Source of the DNA: Trematomus loennbergii
Taxonomy: Eukaryota; Chordata; Actinopteri; Perciformes; Nototheniidae
DNA: 64,000 nt
Assembly: GCA_012861695.1 (NCBI GenBank)
Contig: JAAOOA010000060.1
Span: 11,588,449 to 11,652,448 of the forward strand
Direction of reading: 5' to 3'
The notes under the pieces were generated by a model, which saw only the letters and a list, made by a program, of their open reading frames with translations, ran no database searches and had not been told where the DNA came from. Of this stretch, positions 23,036 to 32,611 are shown one piece after another; position 1 is the first letter of the stretch; the number at the start of each line of letters is the position of its first letter. Made by a program: the position numbers and the translations under genes.

Positions 23036-23988
23036 CTGCTGTTAGCAGGGTCTCAGAGACCCATAGACCCAGAGACCCAGGGTACAGCACCTCTTACCCA
23101 TAAAACAAGGCTCTGATCAGGGCTAAAGTAATGTTATAAACTGGTGAATCTGTTTAAATGCAGGCAGCAGACTCACTGCTTTTAGCAGGGTCTCAGAGAG
23201 CCAGAGAGCCAGGGTACAGCACATCGCTTTCTTACCCAGAAAACAGGGCTCTGATCAGGGCTAAAGTAATGTTATAAACTGGTAATCTGTTTAAATGCAG
23301 GCAGCAGACTCACTGCTTTTAGCAGGGTCTCAGAGAGCCAGAGAGCCAGGGTACAGCACATCGCTTTCTTACCCAGAAAACAGGGCTCTGATCAGGGCTA
23401 AAGTAATGTTACAAACTGGTGAATCTGTTTAAATGCAGGCAGCAGACTCACTGCTTTTAGCAGGGTCTCAGAGAGCCAGAGAGCCAGGGTACAGCACATC
23501 GCTTTCTTACCCAGAAAACAGGGCTCTGATCAGGGCTAAAGTAATGTTATAAACTGGTAATCTGTTTAAATGCAGGCAGCAGACTCACTGCTTTTAGCAG
23601 GGTCTCAGAGAGCCAGAGAGCCAGGGTACAGCACATCGCTTTCTTACCCAGAAAACAGGGCTCTGATCAGGGCTAAAGTAATGTTAAAACTGGTAATCTG
23701 TTTAAATGCAGGCAGCAGACTCACTGCTTTTAGCAGGGTCTCAGAGAGCCAGAGAGCCAGGGTACAGCACATCGCTTTCTTACCCAGAAAACAGGGCTCT
23801 GATCAGGGCTAAAGTAATGTTAAAACTGGTTAATCTGTTTAAATGCAGGCAGCAGACTCACTGCTTTTAGCAGGGTCTCAGAGAGCCAGAGAGCCAGGGT
23901 ACAGCACATCGCTTTCTTACCCAGAAACAGGGCTCTGATCAGGGCTAAAGTAATGTTATAAAACTGGTGGTGAATCTGTTTAAATGCA
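23036..23988 (+). repeat. 137-bp satellite, left array (about 7 copies)
   Basis: Monomers contain GCAGCAGACTCACTGCTTTT, CAGGGTCTCAGAGAGCCAGA, GGGCTCTGATCAGGGCTAAA and a TTTAAATGCAG end. The outermost monomer (23,036-23,150) is clearly diverged (GAGACCCATAGACCCAGAGA) and matches the outermost monomer of the right array. ORFs across the array are not coding. Confidence 0.95.
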
Positions 23989-24500
23989 GTCACCTGCATT
24001 CACACCTCCAGGGCGGAGACCGGGAAAACCACTCTCTTTGCCCGCTCACGGAGCCCGAAGGACGGACTAGAGACCTCCAGCACCAGTCCCTAACAGTGGG
24101 ACTGTTTATTTCACACCTCCAGGGCGGAGACCGGGAAAATCACCTCTCGTTGCCCGCTCACAGAGCCCCGAAGGACGGACTAATGACCACCAGCATGTCC
24201 CCTAACAGTGGCACCTCCATAACATTGCACACCGTGAGTCCCCGGGCCCCCACAGTTAAGCACCCCCCACGGACTAAACCCAGATATTCACACCCTCCAG
24301 AATCTCGTGCCCCTGGTAAGACTAACAAGGGGTGGATTTTGTGGTGGTCTACCGTCCGCCCTTAAGCATCCAACTGCGGACTCCTGACACTCAGACACTT
24401 TTCATATTTTTAGGTTACCAAGGGCACGCTTGTCTGGCAGTTATGCACATGGGGTTTTGTCCAAGGCAGTGTGCTTAAGTCAGGGGGCCCGGGGACTCAA
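23989..24500. other. Spacer with tandem about 110-bp duplication, no confident gene
   Basis: TTCACACCTCCAGGGCGGAG begins two adjacent copies (about 23,998 and 24,111), each with CTCACAGAGCCC(C)GAAGGACGG. An open frame of 132 codons crosses it but is made of the duplicated segments. The mirror segment in the right arm (32,100-32,600) has an additional local duplication. Confidence 0.7.
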
Positions 24501-24533
24501 GGTGCGCATGGCAGGCCGCCTATGAGCGGCCAA

Positions 24534-25480
24534 AATGTTTTAATTAACTCGTATTGTTGTTTTTAGACAGTGTACATTGGACGACATAAACATCCGGAGT
24601 TATGGACATAAACGTGTCAGTATAGACAGAACAATGTACATATTAATCATATTTAATTTATTAAATGTACAATAAACTAAAAACAGCAGAATCACTGCTT
24701 TAAGCAGCATATCACACTTCCAGGCAGACATACACACACCCAGGGGGGGAAGAGAACACATTGACCCAGGAATAAGTGCTCAAAACGTGGGTAAAAGTGT
24801 GTTAAAAAGTCGGGGAACATGTTTCAAATGACAGCAGACTGCTGCTTGTTTGCAGGCTGACACGAATCATGGGCATATTAGTGTTTAAAGTCGGGTGAAC
24901 TGTTTTAATTCAGGACCAGGGTGAAAAGATAACACATTTACCCGCTAAAGTGTTCAAAACATGGGTATATTAGTGCTCAAACTCGATTAAAATGTTTTAA
25001 TTAACTCGTTGTCGTTTTTAGACAGTGTACATTGGACGACATAAACATACGGAGTTATGGACATAAACGTGTCAGTATAGACAGAACAATGTACATATAA
25101 TCATATTAATTTATTAAATGTACAATAAACTAAAAACAGCAGAATCACTGCTTTAAGCAGCATATCACACTTCCAGGCAGACATACACACACCCAGGGGG
25201 GGAAGAGAACACATTGACCCAGGAATAAGGGCTCAAAACGTGGGTAAAAGTGTGTTAAAAAGTCGGGGAACATGTTTCAAATGACAGCAGACTGCTGCTT
25301 GTTTGCAGGCTGACACAGTTCACTTGTCTCACACACACACCCAGGGGGGAAAAGAGAACACATTGACCCATGAATAAGTGTCTGAATCATGGGCACATTA
25401 GTGTTTAAAGTCGGGGAACTGTTTTAATTCAGGACCAGGGTGAAAAGATAACACATTTACCCATGAATAAGTGTCTGAAT
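24534..25480. repeat. Direct repeat of about 330 bp, period 460 bp (left arm)
   Basis: TGTTTTAATTAACTCG ... GCTGCTTGTTTGCAGGCTGA occurs at about 24,534-24,863 and again at 24,995-25,314. Each copy includes the TGTACA-dyad unit, a CACACCCAGGGGGGGAAGAG block and AAAGTGTGTTAAAAAGTCGG. A shorter GAATAAGTGTCTGAATCATG unit follows. The mirror is at about 31,010-31,950. Confidence 0.85.
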
Positions 25481-25504
25481 CATGGGCACATTAGTGTTTA
25501 ACTG

Positions 25505-25760
25505 GATTCAGGTCTGTTCTGGACTATGTGGAGATCTCTAGTCTGTTCTGGACTATGTGGAGATCTCTAGTCATCCTGAGAAGTCTACTGGATTCAGGTC
25601 TGTTCTGGACTATGTGGAGATCTCTAGTCTGTTCTGGACTATGTGGAGATCTCTAGTCATCCCGAGAAGTCTACTGGATTCGGGTCTGTCTGGACTATGT
25701 GGAGATCTCCAGTCTGTTCTGGACTATGTGGAGATCTCTAGTCGTAGAGATAGAGACTGG
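25505..25760. repeat. 30-bp repeats with 86-bp higher-order period (left arm)
   Basis: The unit GTCTGTTCTGGACTATGTGG then AGATCTCTA repeats about seven times, interspersed with TCATCCTGAGAAGTCTACTG blocks. Mirror copy at 30,742-30,985. Downstream (25,800-25,940) is a GTTGCAGCTGTTGCCGCTG run. Confidence 0.9.
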
Positions 25761-26206
25761 AGCGTCTGCTCACTGCGGGGGTCGGAGAGAGAGAGACCGG
25801 AGCGGCTGCTCACTGCCGCTGTTGCAGCTGTTGCAGCTGTTGCCGCTGTGGCGGCAAAAAATCAATGCAGGTGTTGCCGCTGTTGCAGCTGTTGCCGCTG
25901 TTGTGGGTGTTGCAGCTGTGGCAGCAAAACACAATGCAGGTGTTGGGGAAGGGATGGGGAAGGGATGGGGTAGGGAGAAAAGATAGACCAGTTGGAAAGG
26001 AAGGTACTGGGTAAGAGTCGGCTGATAGGTTAGCATGTGGCATGGCCCTGCTCATTGGTTTACTGGGTGGGACGCTGTTGCTACGGGGTTAGCTGCTAAC
26101 CTTGTTTGAACCGTGACGACGCGCAGCGTCTTCTTTATTTCTTAACTGAACATGCTAACGTCCGTGTACCTGGTTGCTACCAGGAGACACGTTTAACTGA
26201 ACATGC

Positions 26207-26819
26207 CCTCATATCCTTCACATGTTACTCCAATAAACGTACAAACATCACAATGTTGTGGCGTGGTTCTTGCTAGTGAAATGAGGTTAAAATGTTAACA
26301 TAGGTTCAGGAGCATGGCCACGCCTAAAACTCCGCCTCAAACCACGGCCACCCCTATTTATATCCGGCAAAAGCTTCCGGCAACCTCTTGTCTCATCTTT
26401 CAACCCACCCTCCCTCACCCTTCTACCCATAAACATCCTCTGCCCATCACCATTTATATCTAAACGGTGCATATCTATATACTGCGTATACTAACATTAA
26501 ACTCCAGGTATCGTCTGGGGGACCGTAATCAGCCCACGCAGTTCATGCCGGAGACGGAACCCCCACTCTGAGTCTCCCACTGCACGGACCATAGCTCGTC
26601 CTCCAGATCACCTCTTCACCCCCCTCATATCCTTCACATGTTACTTCAATAAACGTACAAACATCACACTGTTGTGGCGTGGTTCTTGCTAGTGAAATGA
26701 GGTTAAAATGTTAACATAGGTTCAGGAGCATGGCCACGCCTAAAACTCCGCCTCAAACCACGGCCACCCCTATTTATATCCGGCAAAAGCTTCCGGCAAC
26801 CGCTTGTCTCATCTTTCAA
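26207..26819 (+). promoter_or_regulatory. Two direct LTR-like promoter/polyA repeats in the palindrome loop
   Basis: 197 bp are repeated almost exactly at 26,207-26,403 and 26,623-26,819 (period 416 bp). Each holds AATAAA (26,232 and 26,648), then TGTTGTGGCGTGG, and then a TATTTATA box (26,355 and 26,771). Read as a tandem LTR, one full 416-bp unit would run TGTTGTGG to ACATCACA. The second TATA box lies about 130 bases upstream of the ATG at 26,908. Family not assigned. Confidence 0.6.
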
Positions 26820-26907
26820 AGATTGACAGGCAGACTGTGATTCACGCTGCGCGTCGTCACAGTTCAATACAAGCTAAAACGCTACCACAAGAACATTGCT
26901 ACTCACC

Positions 26908-27599
26908 ATGGATCCCGAAATCCTGATCAACTCGCCGGAGTCAGATGAAGATCTCTTCGACATCGGCTATCCGCCATCCTCGGGTCAGCAGACGGATCCA
27001 AGCCAAGCATCCGAACGGAGCCGCGTGTGCTCGGCAATCAGTGCCCCACACACCAGCCGCTACCGCTCCCGCTCAAGCTCCCCCAACGAGATACCTCCAA
27101 CTCCAGACAGGTCCCAGGCTTCGCCTACTCCGCCAGCGAGGGCAAACAGCCAGGGCCGCAACAGGTACAGCCAGCTCCAATCTCCCACCACCGGCAGCCT
27201 GCCTCACTCGCAGCTCCCGGCCACTCGCAGCGGCGCTCTCGACGCTCCACAACAGCCCGAACGCACTCACGCTCCACATCAGAGCCCGAACGCACTCGAC
27301 GCCCCACAACGGAGCCCGAACGCACTCGACGCTCCACAACAGAGCCCGAACGCACTCGACGCTCCACAACAGAGCCCGAATGCACTCGACGCTCCACAAC
27401 AGAGCCCGAACTACGGAGGTGGACAGTCATTCAACTCCAACGTTTCCTGAAAGACAACGGCATCCACTTTCACCGAAACGACAACAAGGCTAGACTGTTC
27501 AACTCTACCAAGCCTACAGCAGCACAACGGCAAGAACAACAACACACAGCTCTTCCCGCCCCAGAGTCAACCACCGCGCGCGCGCACCACGGGTCGTGA
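26908..27599 (+). pseudogene. Loop ORF of a retroelement-like unit, SAP-like C terminus, frame-broken
   Basis: ATG at 26,908 in a strong context (CACCATGG) opens MDPEILINSPESDEDLFDIG, an acidic N terminus followed by Ser/Pro/Arg-rich sequence. Five 30-bp repeats (encoding QSPNALDAPQ in this frame, TEPERTRRST in the other) lie at about 27,262-27,411. The first frame stops at 27,450. A second frame carries LRRWTVIQLQRFLKDNG and then IHFHRNDNKARLFN, which looks like a SAP-type helix-hairpin-helix, and ends at 27,599. The natural protein probably crossed between these frames within the repeats. No polymerase or integrase follows, because the 51-bp array begins at 27,806. Function not assigned. 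Confidence 0.5.
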
Positions 27600-27805
27600 C
27601 GTCACAGGCCTCCGTCCTCCTCCACGGACAAAGCCCGACTCACCAGCACCCCCTGGTGGGGGCCAGGTTTTTGCCCTCTGTGCCTGCTCACAGGCTTCAC
27701 AAAAATCCCCCCGCACATACATCCCTTCATCCCTCCATCCCTTCTTCTTCTTTACCTTCAGCAGTCCACAGCTACCCAGCTTCTGCTTACCTTCCTCCTT
27801 TAACA
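27600..27805. other. Non-coding link between loop ORF and 51-bp array
   Basis: CACCCCCTGGTGGGGGCCAG hairpin-like sequence, then a CATCCCTTCATCCCTCCATC pyrimidine-rich run. No gene seen. Confidence 0.6.
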
Positions 27806-30300
27806 ACGTGTCTCCAGGTAACAACCAGGTACACGGACGTTAGCATGTTCAGTTAAACGTGTCTCCAGCTAACAACCAGGTACACGGACGTTAGCATGTT
27901 CAGTTAAACGTGTCTCCAGGTAACAACCAGGTACACGGTCGTTAGCGTGTTCAGTTAAACGTGTCTCCAGGTAACAACCAGGTACACGGACGTTAGCGTG
28001 TTCAGTTAAACGTGTCTCCTGGTAGCAACCAGGTACACGGACGTTAGCATGTTCAGTTAAACGTGTCTCCTGGTAACAACCAGGTACACGGACGTTAGCA
28101 TGTTCAGTTAAACGTGTCTCCTGGTAGCAACCAGGTACACGGACGTTAGCATGTTCAGTTCAACGTGTCTCCAGGTAACAACCAGGTACATGGACGTTAG
28201 CATGTTCAGTTAAACGTGTCTCCAGGTAACAACCAGGTACACGGACGTTAGCATGTTCAGTTCAACGTGTCTCCAGGTAGCAACCAGGTACACGGACGTT
28301 AGCATGTTCAGTTCAACGTGTCTCCAGGTAACAACCAGGTACACGAACGTTAGCATGTTCAGTTAAACGTGTCTCCAGGTAACAACCAGGTACACGGACA
28401 TTAGCATGTTCAGTTAAACGTGTCTCCTGGTAACAACCAGGTACACAGACGTTAGCATGTTCAGTTAAACGTGTCTCCTGGTAGCAACCAGGTACACGGA
28501 CGTTAGCATGTTCAGTTCAACGTGTCTCCAGGTAACAACCAGGTACACGGACATTAGCATGTTCAGTTCAACGTGTCTCCAGGTAACAACCAGGTACACG
28601 GACATTAGCATGTTCAGTTAAACGTGTCTCCAGGTAACAACCAGGTACACGGACGTTAGCATGTTCAGTTCAACGTGTCTCCAGGTAGCAACCAGGTACA
28701 CGGACGTTAGCATGTTCAGTTCAACGTGTCTCCAGGTAACAACCAGGTACACGAAGTTAGCATGTTCAGTTAAACGTGTCTCCAGGTAACAACCAGGTAC
28801 ACGGACATTAGCATGTTCAGTTAAACGTGTCTCCTGGTAACAACCAGGTACACGGACATTAGCATGTTCAGTTAACGTGTCTCCTGGTAGCAACCAGGTA
28901 CACGGACGTTAGCATGTTCAGTTCAACGTGTCTCCAGGTAACAACCAGGTACACGAACGTTAGCATGTTCAGTTAAACGTGTCTCCAGGTAACAACCAGG
29001 TACACGAACGTTAGCATGTTCAGTTAAACGTGTCTCCAGGTAACAACCAGGTACACGGACATTAGCATGTTCAGTTAAACGTGTCTCCTGGTAACAACCA
29101 GTAACACGGACGTTAGCATGTTCAGTTAACACGTCTCCTGGTAGCAACCAGGTACACGGACGTTAGCATGTTCAGTTCAACGTGTCTCCAGGTAACAACC
29201 AGGTACACGGACATTAGCATGTTCAGTTAAACGTGTCTCCTGGTAGCAACCAGGTACACGGACGTTAGCATGTTCAGTTAAACGTGTCTCCAGGTAACAA
29301 CCAGGTACACGGACGTTAGCATGTTCAGTTAAACGTGTCTCCAGGTAGCAACCAGGTACACGGACGTTAGCATGTTCAGTCAAACGTGTCTCCAGGTAAC
29401 AACCAGGTACACGGACGTTAGCATGTTCAGTTAAACGTGTCTCCTGGTAGCAACCAGGTACACGGACATTAGCATGTTCAGTTCAAACGTGTCTCCAGGT
29501 AGCAACCAGGTACACGGACGTTAGCATGTTCAGTTAAACATGTCTCCTGGTAGCAACCAGGTACACGGACATTAGCATGTTCAGTTCAACGTGTCTCCAG
29601 GTAGCAACCAGGTACACGGACGTTAGCATGTTCAGTTCAACGTGTCTCCAGGTAACAACCAGGTACACGAACGTTAGCATGTTCAGTTAAACGTGTCTCC
29701 AGGTAACAACCAGGTACACGGACATTAGCATGTTCAGTTAAACGTGTCTCCTGGTAACAACCAGGTACACGGACATTAGCATGTTCAGTTAAACGTGTCT
29801 CCTGGTAGCAACCAGGTACACGGACGTTAGCATGTTCAGTTCAACGTGTCTCCAGGTAACAACCAGGTACACGAACGTTAGCATGTTCAGTTAAACGTGT
29901 CTCCAGGTAACAACCAGGTACACGGACATTAGCATGTTCAGTTAAACGTGTCTCCTGGTAACAACCAGGTACACAGACGTTAGCATGTTCAGTTAACGCG
30001 TCTCCTGGTAGCAACCAGGTACACAGACGTTAGCATGTTCAGTTCAACGTGTCTCCAGGTAACAACCAGGTACACGGACGTTAGCATGTTCAGTTAAACG
30101 TGTCTCCAGGTAACAACCAGGTACACGGACGTTAGCATGTTCAGTTAAACGTGTCTCCTGGTAGCAACCAGGTACACGGACGTTAGCATGTTCAGTCAAA
30201 CGTGTCTCCAGGTAACAACCAGGTACACGGACGTTAGCATGTTCAGTTCAACGTGTCTCCTGGTAGCAACCAGGTACACGGACGTTAGCATGTTCAGTTA
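27806..30300 (+). repeat. 51-bp minisatellite, about 49 copies
   Basis: The unit is ACGTGTCTCCAGGTAACAAC, CAGGTACACGGACGTTAGCA, TGTTCAGTTAA. Two main variants occur: CCAGGTAACAACCAGG and CCTGGTAGCAACCAGG. The second is a perfect 6-bp stem with a 4-base loop. One further copy in opposite orientation ends the left arm at 26,143-26,206. Serial ORFs on the minus strand are artefacts. Confidence 0.97.
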
Positions 30301-30741
30301 AGAAATAAAGAAGATGCTGCGCGTCGTCACGGTTCAAACAAGGTTAGCAGCTAACCCCGTAGCAACAGCGTCCCACCCAGTAAACCAATGGGCAGGGGCC
30401 ATGCCACATGCTAACCTATCAGCCGACTCTTACCCAGTACCTTCCTTTCCAACTGGTCTATCTTTTCCCCTCCTCCTCCCCCCATCCCTACCCCATCCCT
30501 TCCCCATCCCTTCCCCAACACCTGCATTGTGTTTTGCTGCCACAGCTGCAACACCCGCAACAGCGGCAACAGCGGCAACAGGCAACAGCTGCAACAGCGG
30601 CAACACCTGCATTGATTTTTTGACGCCACAGCGGCAACAGCTGCAACAGCGGCAACAGCTGCAACAGCGGCAGTGAGCAGCCGCTCCGGTCTCTCTCTCT
30701 CCGACCCCGCAGTGAGCAGACGCTCCAGTCTCTATCTCTAC

Positions 30742-30985
30742 GACTAGAGATCTCCACATAGTCCAGAACAGACTGGAGATCTCCACATAGTCCAGAACAG
30801 ACCCGAATCCAGTAGACTTCTCGGGATGACTAGAGATCTCCACATAGTCCAGAACAGACTAGAGATCTCCACATAGTCCAGAACAGACCTGAATCCAGTA
30901 GACTTCTCAGGATGACTAGAGATCTCCACATAGTCCAGAACAGACTAGAGATCTCCACATAGTCCAGAACAGACCTGAATCCAGT
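30742..30985. repeat. 30-bp repeats (right arm)
   Basis: Mirror copy of 25,505-25,760: GAGATCTCCACATAGTCCAG units with AGTAGACTTCTCGGGATGAC spacers. Confidence 0.9.
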
Positions 30986-31009
30986 TAAACACTAATGTGC
31001 CCATGATTC

Positions 31010-31950
31010 AGACACTTATTCATGGGTAAATGTGTTATCTTTTCACCCTGGTCCTGAATTAAAACAGTTCCCCGACTTTAAACACTAATGTGCCCATGAT
31101 TCAGACACTTATTCATGGGTCAATGTGTTCTCTTTTCCCCCTGGGTGTGTGTGTGAGACAAGTGAACTGTGTCAGCCTGCAAACAAGCAGCAGTCTGCTG
31201 TCATTTGAAACATGTTCCCCGACTTTTTAACACACTTTTACCCACGTTTTGAGCCCTTATTCCTGGGTCAATGTGTTCTCTTCCCCCCCTGGGTGTGTAT
31301 GTCTGCCTGGAAGTGTGATATGCTGCTTAAAGCAGTGATTCTGCTGTTTTTAGTTTATTGTACATTTAATAAATTAAATATGATTAATATGTACATTGTT
31401 CTGTCTATACTGACACGTTTATGTCCATAACTCCGTATGTTTATGTCGTCCAATGTACACTGTCTAAAACGACAACGAGTTAATTAAAACATTTTAATCG
31501 AGTTTGAGCACTAATATACCCATGTTTTGAACACTTTAGCGGGGTAAATGTGTTATCTTTTCACCCTGGTCCTGAATTAAAACAGTTCACCGACTTTAAA
31601 CACTAATATGCCCATGATTCGTGTCAGCCTGCAAACAAGCAGCAGTCTGCTGTCATTTGAAACATGTTCCCCGACTTTTTAACACACTTTTACCCACGTT
31701 TTGAGCACTTATTCCTGGGTCAATGTGTTCTCTTCCCCCCCTGGGTGTGTGTATGTCTGCCTGGAAGTGTGATATGCTGCTTAAAGCAGTGATTCTGCTG
31801 TTTTTAGTTTATTGTACATTTAATAAATTAAATATGATTAATATGTACATTGTTCTGTCTATACTGACACGTTTATGTCCATAACTCCGGATGTTTATGT
31901 CGTCCAATGTACACTGTCTAAAAACGACAATAACGAGTTAATTAAAACAT
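31010..31950. repeat. Direct repeat of about 330 bp with TGTACA dyad (right arm)
   Basis: Mirror of 24,534-25,480. The two dyad-containing units lie at about 31,330-31,470 and 31,795-31,925. Short ORFs across the region are not supported. Confidence 0.85.
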
Positions 31951-32102
31951 TTTGGCCGCTCATAGGCGGCCTGCCATGCGCACCTTGAGTCCCCGGGCCC
32001 CCTGACTTAAGCACACTGCCTTGGACAAAACCCCATGTGCATAACTGCCAGACAAGCGTGCCCTTGGTAACCTAAAAATATGAAAAGTGTCTGAGTGTCA
32101 GG

Positions 32103-32322
32103 AGTCCGCAGTTGGATGCTTAAGGGCGGACGGTAGACCACCACAAAATCCACCCCTTGTTAGTCTTACCAGGGGCACGAGGTTCTGGAGGGTGTGAATA
32201 TCTGGGTTTAGTCCGCAGTTGGATGCTTAAGGGCGGACGGTAGACCACCACAAAATCCACCCCTTGTTAGTCTTACCAGGGGCACGAGATTCTGGAGGGT
32301 GTGAATATCTGGGTTTAGTCCG
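32103..32322. repeat. 110-bp tandem duplication private to the right arm
   Basis: GTCCGCAGTTGGATGCTTAA ... AGTCTTACCAGGGGCACGAG occurs twice in a row (about 32,104 and 32,213). The left arm has the segment once (24,285-24,385). Confidence 0.85.
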
Positions 32323-32611
32323 TGGGGGAGTGCTTAACTGTGGGGGCCCGGGGACTCACGGTGTGCAATGTTATGGAGGTGCCACTGTTAGGGGGACATG
32401 CTGGTGGTCATTAGTCCGTCCTTCGGGGCTCTGTGAGCGGGCAACGAGAGGTGATTTTCCCGGTCTCCGCCCTGGAGGTGTGAAATAAACAGAGTCCCAC
32501 TGTTAGGGACTGGTGCTGGAGGTCTCTAGTCCGTCCTTCGGGGCTCTGTGAGCGGGCAAAGAGAGTTGGTTTTCCCGGTCTCCGCCCTGGAGGTGTGAAT
32601 GCAGGTGCCTG

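Larger units (their letters stand above)
18923..26206 (+). repeat. Left arm of the palindrome (about 7.3 kb)
   Basis: Starts at the first base after the MITE and ends within a single minus-oriented copy of the 51-bp loop repeat (about 26,143-26,206). It carries only about seven copies of the 137-bp satellite. Stretches 18,923-19,730 and 22,146-22,900 hold no gene that I can see. Confidence 0.9.

Noticed and set aside
23967..24365. 132-codon ORF in the left arm (MVNLFKCSHLHSHLQGGD)
   Set aside because: Made of two copies of the same 110-bp repeat. The mirror copy in the right arm does not keep the frame.
25557..25986. Ala/Val- and Cys-rich ORFs over the 30-bp repeats and GTTGCAGCTG run
   Set aside because: Repeat composition explains them; no conserved start or splice context.
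28618..29383. Serial minus-strand ORFs (HANVRVPGCYLETRLTE repeats) in the 51-bp array
   Set aside because: A 51-bp unit without stops in one frame gives these by chance; they are broken whenever a monomer has an indel.
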